Source of the DNA: Stropharia rugosoannulata | Lineage: Eukaryota; Basidiomycota; Agaricomycetes; Agaricales; Strophariaceae | Direction: 5' to 3' | Assembly (NCBI GenBank): GCA_028532985.1 | Contig: JANCIK010000007.1 | Coordinates: 2,852,001 to 2,916,000, forward strand | DNA length: 64,000 nucleotides | The notes under the pieces: generated by a model | Told to the model about the DNA's origin: nothing | What the model saw: only the letters and a program-made list of their open reading frames with translations | The model's database searches: none | Shown here: in pieces, positions 35,970-45,328 of the stretch | How the letters are laid out: each line of letters begins with the position of its first letter | Position numbering within the stretch: the first letter of the stretch is position 1 | Translations under genes and position numbers: made by a program

Positions 35970-36488
35970 TCAGCGCAGCACACGAGGAGAAAGACCCACA
36001 GGAAAGAATTCCTCCTGGTAAAAGACCTGGGCGGCATAGTGGAGTTGTTGGAAGTGTTCAGAGTGAGGGAGGGTGCTGTAGCGCTCAGCATCAGTAGTAC
36101 CACACAAGCGCAGGACGAGCTCGCTGTAGTGAAGCTGCACGCACAAGTGCGAGATACGGGGCGAGTGGCATGTAGCTTCGGTCAGCGCCAGAGCCCGCTA
36201 CAAAGATGTCAGAGCCGTGCACGAAAAGGCTAGAAAAAGGGGACATGTGCGCACCGCATGGTCTTGAACATGATGCATCATGTCTAGGCAGATGGTCATG
36301 GGAAGCAGCGGTTCAGTCGCAGCCTCAAGAATAAAATGAAGGGCGCCTATGTAGATGCGGCAGACGCGCTCATGGTCATCGAGCGGAATATCAGCTAGCA
36401 CCTGCTTGGGTAGAGCAGCTAAGCACAAGAAGGAAGGATCGGACCTTGCGCGTTGAAGGAGATTACTTTCGGTATCGAAGGAGGGCAT
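35970..36488 (-). CDS. ag3 of element A: antisense spliced gene, unknown function, 132 aa
   Basis: Exon 1 is 36255-36488 (78 codons, exactly as in B) and exon 2 is 35970-36134. The protein starts MPSFDTESNLL and has conserved blocks ERVCRIYIGALHFIL, HHVQDHA (at the splice), LCGTTDAERY and YAAQVFYQEEFFPV. It is small, mostly helical and without a known domain. A TATATAT box lies ~45 bp upstream of the ATG on the minus strand. The intron begins GTGCGCAC, containing the A-family word. Confidence 0.82.
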
Positions 36489-36558
36489 GATGATAAAAGA
36501 CAAGTTCATTGAGGGATCATATATATCACTAAACGATCCATCAGAAACACGCACGGGC

Positions 36559-37039
36559 TCAATCGTAGCTAATATCATCTACTACAAGGGCAGCGTCGGG
36601 ATCTACGTCTAGAAGGGCAGTCCCTGTTGGTTCCGAGGGTGGGAGATTGTGAAAAGGCATGCCAAGATGGCTGTACCGATCGAGAATGTGAAGAGCGGCG
36701 TTGCTGAGCAGGCGCGCATCGAAATGATCATCGCTGAATCTGCGCTGAGCGCGGCCTTCATAAAACACGATCGCCATGACTAAAGACAGGAATTGGCGAT
36801 TGAAATCGATAAAGCGCAAAGGCAGTGTAATGCGATCCTGGAGGAAAACGTCAGCAGAGGAAGCGTTTGCATGAACATAAGGACTTTACCAGTGCGCGCA
36901 CGAGGGACTGAGCAGACTGTAGAGGAAAGTGAAAAGGGCCGTTGTGGCAGTCCTCTGCAAGTTCTGCATGAATGGCGAGTTGCCTCAATAGCGCGGTAAA
37001 TTGGCGAGCAACAGCGGTGCGCTGATATCGGAGAGCCAT
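36559..37039 (-). CDS. ag2 of element A: antisense spliced gene, unknown function, 142 aa
   Basis: Exons 36890-37039 and 36559-36837. Exon 2 has the same 93 codons as in B, and the second exon is the best conserved part of the cassette (PLRFIDFNRQFL, SDDHF, LLSNAALHILDRYSHLGMPFH, DPDAALVVDDIS). No domain is recognised. The promoter is compact: TATAAAT, then the palindrome TCAACTG-TCCC-CAGTTGA, then the ATG about 20 bp further. Confidence 0.85.
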
Positions 37040-37059
37040 AGCAGAGAGTAAAGAAACTC

Positions 37060-37097
37060 TCAACTGGGGACAGTTGAATTTATAGTGGGGGGGAGAG
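37060..37097 (-). promoter_or_regulatory. ag2 promoter of element A with palindrome and PPT-like tract
   Basis: On the minus strand: CCCCCCC, CACTATAAATT (TATA), then a perfect inverted repeat TCAACTG/CAGTTGA with 4-nt spacer (37060-37077). On the plus strand the same place reads TATAGTGGGGGGGAGAG, closely matching the true PPT before the 3' LTR (TTAGTGGGGGGGAGA at 56167-56181). It may act as an operator, an internal PPT, or both. Confidence 0.7.
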
Positions 37098-37531
37098 ATG
37101 GCCTAGCCAAGCGGAGATAAACCTAGGTGCTTAAGGAGATACTGCAGGAAGAACAAGAGCTCAGGGCAGAAGTAAAAGCTGGCTGGCACATACACACATG
37201 CATGTCTTTCATATGCACGCATCGCACTTATACTCGCCCACTGTAAAAAGACAGGAGCAGAAGTTAGTGGGCAGTTACAAGCAAGTGGACACGGGTCATA
37301 TGCGCGCATGGCACTGGTAGCCGCTCAAAAGAAACCAGGCTAGTAGACATCTTAAAAAGGCAGAGAGAACTTAAGATCACACAGGAGGAAGATAAGAAGA
37401 TAATGATAATTCCAAAGCATATAATAGTAAACAAAAACTACTCTACATATGCTAGATAGAATAGTTAGGAAGGGAACAGGAAAGAAGTACAAAATGAAAA
37501 CAAGCGCCAAAATGCGCGCCCCGCAGCAAGA
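37098..37531. other. Spacer between ag1 and ag2 of element A
   Basis: No gene seen. Contains short words of the A family (ATGCGCGCATGG at about 37301, and CACGCATCGCAC). Confidence 0.5.
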
Positions 37532-39503
37532 CTAGGCCCCCATATTATCGCCATCCTCTTCCTCAGCGGAGACCTCGGGGCTCGAGTCGTCGACAACGAC
37601 GGGAGAGGACTTGTAAGACCGAACAGGAGCCTTGCCTTTGCCTTTGCCTTTACCCTTGCCTTTGGAAGTCGCAGGGCGGACTTTGGAAGCCTTAGAAGGC
37701 TGGGGAGCGTGAATAAAAGAAGAAGGATCTTGACAAGGATGGTCGGGGTGATAGAAAGAGGAAGAGGGCAGAGAATCAATTGAAGGGCGGGAGTCCAAGG
37801 GTTGGCAGAGCGCATTGTAAGAAGCACAGAGCTGCTTGAGGTCCATAGAACGAAGGGTGTCGAATGTTTCGCAGTCAGCGAAACGGGAGCCAATAATCAC
37901 ATTAGTGGGCAGGGTCACGGCCACAGCCTGCACGAGCTGCACAAGCTGGATGAGTTCAGCGAAATAGAGGCGCTGAAGGCCTCGACGAGCTTCCTCAGCG
38001 GCGCGCGCTTGCTGACTGAAAGCTTCAATACAGGCAAAAGAGGCATGTAATTCTAGAAAGAAGGAGAACCATAAGTAATAGAAGAAAAGAAGAAAAGGGA
38101 GATGCGCGCACCACGGGGAGAGGTGCGATACCAGCCAGAAGTACCCTCCAAGGCGCTGTCGAGCTCAGGGCCAGTCATGGTATGCAGGCAAGGGCCTTGG
38201 CCCCCTAGGCGGCAACCTGCGCATTTCCGGCCAGGACCGCGAAGGATGCAAAAGTGCTTCAGTGAGGGAGTGGTGGAAGAGTCGTCCTGCGGGCGGCTGC
38301 AAAGTGAGCAAGTAAAACCAGGCTAAGGAAGGAACAATAAATAAATGCTAAAAGAAGAAAAATGAAGGGACAAACGATGATCGCTTCGCGCAGAGCTTCC
38401 TCAGGTGGGAGTTGGGCCATGCTTAAGGTGTCTGGCAAGGGGTCGCCAGCCAGGGCCAGGGACGCATGATAGATGCCAGGCAGGAGGTTGTAGATGGGGT
38501 ATGTCGAGTGGTACTGCGACTTGGAGGAATCTATGCCTTTCAAGCGGGGCAGCTCTTCGAGGCCGCTGGGAATTGCCTCTAAGGAAACGACCTTGGTACG
38601 CGAGGTGCGTACCTGAGGAACAGGCGGAGAGGCGCGCACGGTGGAGGGCCCCGCTAACGCCTCCTGAATCACTAAAAACAAAAAGAAAAGAAGGGTGTCA
38701 AATAAAAGGGATAAAGCTGCAAAGAAAGAATACATACCAGCTGCTTTGCGGGTACGCTTGGCGATGGGAATAGCAGGGACAGGCAAGGTGGAGATGGGTA
38801 CGAGCGCAGCGCGCTTGCGTTCGGAAGGGGGAGCAGGCGCGGAATCGACAGCTGGAGGTAATACGAGGTCCGGAGAAGGAGGGGGAGGGGTTGGCGAAGG
38901 AGCGGCGCGCTTTCGTTTGGCGGGTGCGACAGGAAGGGGCTCGACTGGCAGGGGATCTGGAGAGGGAGGGGGTGGTGTGGGCGAAGGCGAGTCGCGCCTC
39001 TCTTCGACGGGAGGGGCGGGCGTTGAGTCAACAACTACCCCACTGGACTCCCCCATCTCCACGTCGGCGCTGGTAGACGCAATCGGCACATATTGGAGGC
39101 GAGGCTCGGGCTCGTCTCCGGGGGTCCAGAGCAAAGGGAAAGCCGTGGCGAAAGCCCCCCGGTATGAGAGAAGCTAAGACGCGGGGCGTGCAGCGCACAT
39201 AAGCAGTTGAAGGAGAAATAAAATAAAATAAAAGACATACCGGTTCGAGCAATGGCTCTGAGTACCAAGCCGGCCGTTTAGTCGGGTCCTGCGTGTCCCG
39301 ACCGAAGGAAGAGGTAGTGTCAGTCAGGCTCAAGATGGACAGGATGAGCGCGAGCTCGCAGATGCCGGCGTGGTGCGAAAGGTCCTGGGGAAAAGCTATC
39401 AGGTGGGCTTCGAGGCCCGCGGCAAGCGAGTCCCGATAGGTGTTGAAGAGGGTCGTTTGGGCGGTATCGAGAGTGTCGAGGTCACCAAGGTCCTCGAACG
39501 CGT
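37532..39503 (-). pseudogene. ag1 of element A, 3' part (split by insertion of element B)
   Basis: This is the larger part of a spliced gene whose 5' 110 bp now lie at 55511-55620. Exons here (minus): 39241-39503 (rest of exon 1), 38738-39173, 38376-38671, 38112-38322, 37532-38052. Counting the 4-bp duplication once, all phases agree and the gene would encode ~610 aa, against 611 in B. Visible parts: a helical N-terminal region, a long Pro-rich low-complexity stretch with basic NLS-like clusters (AKRKRAA, SERKRAA, AKRTRKA), and a conserved block before a Cys-rich module (CSLC, then C, C-x2-C and C). It ends in a C-terminal domain with ALCQP and NVIIGSRFADCETFDTL and a GK-repeat tail. The frame is open up to both insertion edges, so it was intact when B landed. 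Confidence 0.85.
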
Positions 39504-40912
39504 TGAGAGGTCTGCCGCGGGGCTAGACTCGAATCACAAGAAAACACAACACACACAACCCCAGCGGAGCGAGATCCTATCCCCTAGATCGAGCGACGCT
39601 CTTCAGCTAAGCGGATTATAGATGTCTACGCTTCTCCTGGTCCTCTCCGCTGAGCGGACTGTGATGTTTAAGAGTCTCATAAGTTTAGTCCAGATGTCCG
39701 CTGTACAGTGCCTGCAAGTTCGTTTTTAAGGAGGGGTTTAATTCTAGAAGTCTCAGATTAATGTCTGGGCGATCTCCGCTGAGCACAGGGTATCGATAGT
39801 AATGTATAGTTTTGATGGTGGCTCCGCGGGGCTTATTCCGCTGAGTGGGTTTGAGGTCCTGCAGATGCTCACACAAGCTGGTATTCCCAATTGTGCCTCG
39901 CTCCGCTGACTATCCAAAGTCGTTCCGCTGGGACTGTCCAAAGTCCTATTCCGCTGAGGCTATCCAGAACCTCGTTCACCCGGTGGTGCAGTCTCAATTC
40001 ACAAAACACTACAGCGCGAGTTTTCGTACACGGTTGCACTGACTCCCCGCTGAGCTCTCCAAATGACCCGGTGGCCAGAAGCTATCCAAAACTTCTATGA
40101 TTCACAATACACTTCACAGTAAAGACCCTAACAAAAGCTAAACACAGCCTGCTGATGGTCTGGGACGGAGCCCAACACACAGATCTAGTGGGTAGACAAT
40201 TGCTTAATTTCCGTAGTTACAATTACAAGTTTATATAGACGCGCGCTGTGTACTAATTTAGGTGGAGAGTAAATACTAGCAACGCCGGACCAAAGGTCCA
40301 CTGGGCGCATGTGCCTCCGCTGGGCGTTTTGATGACTACTCCGCTGAGCGCGACCTGACCCCGTTGTGTTGCCAGCCTCCGCCGAGAGACGTCATTAAAC
40401 TCCGCTGAGCGGTTCCTTCTTGGTTATTGAGGTCTGGTTACCGCTGCCAAAGTTCCCCAGCGGAGCCCGTGCTGTGTGCATTGTTCATTCCCTCGGGCAT
40501 CACACGCTCCAGCGTGCGCGCCACGGTCACCTGACGAGTGGACTTAGGCAAATTTCGCCTTCGTGATGTGTTCCGCTGGGCCCCTTTTGAGACACTGTCT
40601 ACACACAATCCTGCTCGTCGCCTTTGATATTTTTCTGCTCAGCTGTACTCCTGCCTTCCGCTGGGACGACAGTAACCGTTATGTGCTCCGCTGACGGCTA
40701 TTCCCGGTAATCCAACTGTGTACTTATGACTCGTACAGTCCGCTGAACCCCCACACAACCGCCCGCTGAGCACACGCGTGATGATTTGTGATGCACGCGC
40801 TGAGCACTGAGACGACTGACCAGGCTAGTCACCGCTCCGCTGTACCCCTGCACTCCAGCCCAAACCGCCCGCTGTGGCCACTTACAGCCTTGGTGTAAAC
40901 GCAGGCCTGTCA
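39504..40912 (-). repeat. 3' LTR of element B (1,409 bp)
   Basis: On the plus strand it runs from TGAGAGGTCTGCC to GGCCTGTCA. Against the other LTR I see only a 2-bp GC indel in a GCGCGC run (near 40241) and two single changes (near 40806 and 40901). By eye it contains more than 20 copies of CCGCTG or CAGCGG, where chance would give about one. The stretch ~39960-40212 is homologous to LTR A downstream of its TATA box. Confidence 0.95.
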
Positions 40913-40950
40913 TCTCCCCTTCACTAAAAATTTTGACTGTCCTCAGTCAA
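40913..40950 (+). promoter_or_regulatory. PPT of element B and adjoining palindrome upstream of ag1
   Basis: On the element sense strand (minus) AAGGGGAGA stands directly before the 3' LTR, a normal PPT. Next to it on the plus strand is the perfect inverted repeat TTGACTG-TCCT-CAGTCAA (40933-40950), preceded by CACTAAAAATT. Element A has the same palindrome at the same place (56145-56162). Confidence 0.75.
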
Positions 40951-41345
40951 GCTCTTCCTGTATTTTTAGACCTTAGTACTGTCCCCGCGTGCACTTTTAG
41001 TGCCTCATTTTCTATTTCCAGCTTCCTTGGGCGCCTATTTGCCTATCTTTAGCCCTCGGCCGTCTCCGATGGCCACTTTCATTGTTATCTGTTTCTCTCT
41101 CCGTTTAAGCATATTCTTTCCTTTTTCCAGTCTTGTGCCGCTGCTTCTAAACCCCGCTCTCTATGTAGGTCACCTGAAAGTTTATATGACGCCGCCACCC
41201 CGTATTTTATCTTCCAGAAAATTCCTCCGCTGGGCGAACATCTGCCTTATAAGCGTCTCGTAGGGCTTTCCCCTGCCTTTCATTCTTTCCCCCCCCTCCT
41301 TTTTCTACAGACCACCTGTGCCCTTCTCTTATCTTCCTTATCGCT
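40951..41345 (+). promoter_or_regulatory. Upstream region of ag1 in element B
   Basis: Pyrimidine-rich 5' region of ag1. A TTTATATGA near 41180 is the best TATA candidate. A 5' UTR intron cannot be excluded. Confidence 0.4.
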
Positions 41346-43357
41346 ATGTCCTTCAGGAACTTCGACCGCCGCCGCCGTGCGCAAGAATGCGCTGAGGCGG
41401 AGCTGGACGCCCAGGACCGCTTTCGTCGACTTCGCCCTGCGCTCGCTGTGTACCAAGAATTCGAAACCCTGGCCGGCGCTGCTAACCTGTCCGATGATGG
41501 GCTGGCGCGTTTGGAGGATCTTCGGGTGGTCATCGACGACGCTGTCGAAGACCACTTGAGCCTTCACTGTTCTGACGGTCTTTACCACAGCGGGGTTCGC
41601 AAGTTCTGCATCCTCCTCTCCGCTGTGGCTGGCATGCTCATCACGGACGACCCCTCCCTGGCTCCGACGCTGCAAGCGCGTCGCTGGTTCACGAGCAGTC
41701 ACCAGCCGCTAGCCTCCTATATTCATTTTTTTGCGACCGCCTTCCCCGCTCAGTGGGATGGCTCTTCCACTCCAGGCCCTCGCCCACTGTTGGGTTCCGC
41801 TCCGCACCCCTCCCCAGATCCCATTTCGCTTAGCGCTGCCCCCACGGTGGAGGATATTATTATGATTTCCGACGACGAAGTTCAGCGGCCCTCGTCTCCT
41901 TCGCCCGCTGTGCGCAAGGATAAGCGAAAGCGCCTTCCCACTCCCCCTGTCGTCGTCGTCCCTCCCACGCCGCTCCCCAAGCCTACCAAACGTCAGCGCC
42001 CCGCCGCACTTGCTGCCAGTGCCGCTATTGCTGGTATGTCTCTGCTTGACACCCTGCTCGCCCTTTTCTTCACTGACCTTTCCACAGCCCAGGCAGATCT
42101 CGAGTCCCCAGCGGGGAGTTCTTTTGTCCGCTCCGCTGGCGGCCCTCCTTTGGCCCTGACTGACAGCGGAATTGAGGAGATCACGAATACTCGTCCCGAC
42201 AGTAACAAGGTCGCCTACAAGTCTACCTACCCGATTCTCGATGTCCTGCCTCCTGTGTTTTCTGCTAAGCTCGCCCTGGCTGGTGCCCCTCTCCCCGACG
42301 CTATTGATATGAGCATGCTCCCTTCCGAGTCCCGCCTCGAAGGCGCGATTATCGTACATGTTTGATCTCCCGCTGTGGCTTCTTATTTTATTTTATTTTT
42401 ATTGACTTGTTTTCTCTTCCTCAGAGAGGAATGGTGTGCAACCACTGCGCGCGTCCCTTCAACGCTCGTATAAACGAAGGCCTCCATCAGTGCATCTGCC
42501 GTGGGTGGGCACGGAATTGCTGCACTTGCAGTACCCAGCAAAAGGGGAAATGTCTCTTCTGTTGCGAGCCCGCGGAGGTCGACAAGACTATTGAAGACTC
42601 CTCCCTGTGGCATCGCACATCCTTGACTAGTAAGTCTACTTTCTATCCCATCTATTATTCTGACTTATGATCTTCTTTCTTTCTAGGCCTTCTGTCTGGC
42701 TTCGCTCGCCTCAGCGCCTACACAGAGCAGGCTCGCGTGGCTGAAGAGCAGCGCCGCTCCGCGGAGCGCATGTTCTTTGGTCAACTAATTGAACTTTCCC
42801 AGCTGGCGCGCGCCATGGCGCTCACTCTTCCCACCGGGATTATTATTGGCCCGCGCTTCCACGATTGCGAAACATTCGACGTGCTCCGCTGCCTTGACCT
42901 CGACCGCCTCCACGAGGCCTACGCCTCTCTTTGTGCCCCCGCCGTCGTGGACGATCCTCTCATCGTTGCCCCCGCCGCCTCTTTCTATGACCCAAAGCAC
43001 CCGTGCTTTGATCCTACCACCTTCATTCCCGCCCCCCAGCCTGATCAGGCTATAACTCTAGAGGCCTTCAATGCGGCCGAATCTCAAGCTTTCGAGGACG
43101 CGACCCTCCGCCAAGCTGAAGAGGCCGACGCTATCATCGCAGCGGAGAAGCTCAAACGCTCGCGCGATCGTTCGTCCAAAAGAGGAACTCCCGCGGAAAG
43201 CTCTCTTCCCACCACTCCGTTCGCCAGTACTTCGCGCCTCGAGCCCTTCACCGCTGCTTCCAAAGGCAAGGCCCCCGCTGTGGTTCGCACCTTCCTGACT
43301 CCTTCGCGCGTCCCTAGCGAGGTAGACGCTGCCGAGGTTCCCGCGGAGGGGGATTGA
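41346..43357 (+). CDS. ag1 of element B: antisense spliced gene with Cys-rich module, 611 aa
   Basis: Exons 41346-42033, 42088-42359, 42425-42629 and 42687-43357 are in phase. The protein has a charged helical N-terminus (MSFRNFDRRRRAQE), a conserved ASYIHFFATAFPAQW block, and an acidic hydrophobic stretch VEDIIMISDDE that resembles a SUMO-interacting motif. Basic clusters KDKRKR and KPTKRQRP look like nuclear signals. The Cys-rich module in exon 3 (CNHC, CIC, CCTC, CLFCC) probably binds zinc. It closes with a conserved C-terminal domain (TGIIIGPRFHDCETFDVL) and a low-complexity tail. Same order of parts and three shared intron positions as in A; A has one extra intron. I do not recognise the family. 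A nuclear nucleic-acid-binding protein is an inference from the basic clusters and cysteines. Confidence 0.83.
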
Positions 43358-43730
43358 GGTCAGGCGCACGCTTCCGCTGGTTGTCAGGCCTTGGGGCCTT
43401 TATTTCTCTTTTCTACACTTCTTGTTCCTCTGCTCCTTATTACTTTATCTGGCATATGTAAAGTAATTAGATCTTGCTATAATTAAATATGCCTGTTTGT
43501 TCCCGTCTTCTTTGTGTGAGTCTGAACCTTCCTAAGTCCTTAGCTATAGACTCCGCCCAGCTGAGAAACTTGCAGACCTCTGAAGAGGTGTCCTAATTGT
43601 TGGCCGGGTTCTCCTACAGCTGACTCTCTTCTGCTAAGTGTTTGCTGGTATACTTTCTCTTCTTCTCAGGTCCGCTCAGCGGACTTCTTTTTCCCCACAC
43701 GTGCTCCGCGGCCATATTTTTGCGGGCTCT
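43358..43730 (+). other. Spacer between ag1 and ag2 of element B
   Basis: No gene seen. Holds the end of ag1, with a TC-rich segment and then AT-rich DNA, and a CCGCTCAGCGG palindrome near 43672. Confidence 0.5.
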
Positions 43731-43766
43731 CTCCCCTTCACTATAAAATCAACTGTCCTCAGTTGA
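43731..43766 (+). promoter_or_regulatory. ag2 promoter of element B with palindrome and PPT-like tract
   Basis: CTCCCCTTCACTATAAAA (TATA at 43742) is followed at once by the perfect inverted repeat TCAACTG-TCCT-CAGTTGA (43749-43766), 31 bp before the ag2 ATG. The other strand reads TTTTATAGTGAAGGGGAG, nearly the PPT of this element. Same arrangement as 37060-37097 in A. Confidence 0.75.
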
Positions 43767-43797
43767 CCGGCTCTTTATTCCTTTTCCTCCTTTAGAC

Positions 43798-44269
43798 ATG
43801 CAACGCTACCAGCGCACCAATGTCGTGCTCCAGTTCACCTCCCTCCTCAAACAGCTGGCTGTCCATGCTGAGCTCACCGAAGACTCCGCTGAAACTACGA
43901 TTCACCTGCCTTTGCAGTCAGCGCCGGCCGTTGTCCGCGCGCTGGTAAGGCTCAGTTTTGTAGATTCCCCTCCGCTGACCATCTCCACAGGACCGCATTG
44001 CCCTTCCGCTGAGATTCATCGACTTTAATCGCCAGTTTCTGGCGTTCCTCATGACCATCGTGTTTTACGAGGCCCGCGCTCAGCGGAAGTTCAGCGATGA
44101 TCATTTCGATCCTCGCTTACTCAGTAATGCCGCTCTACGCATTCTTGACCGATACAGTCATCTGGGCATGCCCTTCCACCCGCTGCTTTCTTCCGAACGA
44201 AATGAGGCCGAAATTCGCGAAGTCGATCCTGATGCCGCGCTTGTCGTAGACGACATCAGCTCTGATTAG
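43798..44269 (+). CDS. ag2 of element B: antisense spliced gene, unknown function, 141 aa
   Basis: Exons 43798-43944 and 43991-44269. It begins MQRYQRTNVV and contains LLKQLAVHAELTED, LPLRFIDFNRQFL, SDDHFDPRLLSNAAL, LDRYSHLGMPFH and a DPDAALVVDDIS end. Roughly 60-70 percent of aligned residues match A by eye, and the second exon has the same length. It looks like a compact helical protein without any known domain. Confidence 0.85.
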
Positions 44270-44332
44270 GATGTCCCGCTGCGCTGGCACTCTGCGTATA
44301 TAATTCTATCCCTTGTATTCCTATACGTAAAC

Positions 44333-44877
44333 ATGCCCTCTTTGTCTGCTGAGAGTAACCTCTTGTTAGTTGCCCATTCAGATCCTTGCATCCTTCGTCT
44401 CGACGCTCTGCCCAGGCGTCTGCTGAGTGCTATCCTTCCCATCGACCTAGCTCGAGTCTGCCGAATATATGTAACTGCCCTTCATTATATCCTGGACTCC
44501 GCTGTGGAGGAACAGCTACCTATGAGTGTCTGCCTCCCACTGCTTAACCGAGTTCAAGATCACGCCGTAAGCCCCTTTTCTGCTGTCCATGCACTCCCAC
44601 TGAGTAGTCCGCGCAGCGCGGCCTAGAGCTGACCGAGTCCACCTGTCATTCACCGCTTCTTTCTCATCTCTGTGCTCAGCTGTATTACACCGAACTTGTG
44701 CTACATCTGTGTGGTACCAACGATGCTGAGCGCTACGGCATTCTTAATCACACCGAACACTTTCAACGCCTCCATTACGCCGCCCAGCATTTCTACCAGG
44801 AGGACTTCTTCCCCGTCTGTCCCCTTTTCTCTTCCTTCCCCGCTGCGCTGAGACCAAGATTATGTCAGGATGTTTGA
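44333..44877 (+). CDS. ag3 of element B: antisense spliced gene, unknown function, 143 aa
   Basis: Exons 44333-44566 and 44680-44877. Exon 1 is the same 78 codons as in A, with SAESNLL, RVCRIYVTALHYIL and RVQDHA at the splice. Exon 2 has YYTELVLHLCGTNDAERY and FYQEDFFPVC. A TATATAA box lies ~35 bp before the ATG. The C-terminus runs about 11 residues beyond that of A. Confidence 0.82.
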
Positions 44878-45328
44878 GGTATTGCGCCCCTTCCTTGGTT
44901 TACTCCGTAGGGTACCCTTGTTACAGTAACCAGAGTAAATGGCTATTACATGTGGTGCCTCCTTTGCTATTTGAAATGACAAGTATCTAGTTAGGCACTA
45001 TGTATTGTCGGTGCCAATACCTGATTCGGACATAATTTTCCCATATGCGGTAATCACGATCAGCCTCCGCTGAGCGCTTTCAGCTAGGCGCGCTTCTCCG
45101 CTGGATCTCATTTCGTCTATCAACTGCTCCCGCTCTGCACCCCGTTTTATGCGAGCGTGCATGTGGTGGTCTGTCTCTACCTCCAGCGTTCATACCATAA
45201 CTCCGCTGGGAGTCTGGTCCGCTGGGATGCCACATTCCTCACCGCTGGCCGCCCCTCATTAGGTCCTCTGCGCTCCGCTGAGCCTATATATATGCCCTAC
45301 TCTCCTACTTTGAATCACTCAGCTACTA
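44878..45328 (+). other. Spacer between ag3 and ag4 of element B
   Basis: No gene seen. TATATATAT near 45286, about 40 bp before the ag4 ATG, is its likely TATA box. CCGCTG words are frequent. Confidence 0.5.

Noticed and set aside
38259..39134. The 291-codon minus ORF as a single-exon gene
   Set aside because: It reads through two introns of A ag1; the spliced model matches the B homolog and the Cys-rich exon.
34134..39503. ag1-ag4 as ordinary host genes interrupted by transposons
   Set aside because: The same four genes occupy the same place and orientation in both A and B, between pol and PPT, inside target-site duplications for B.
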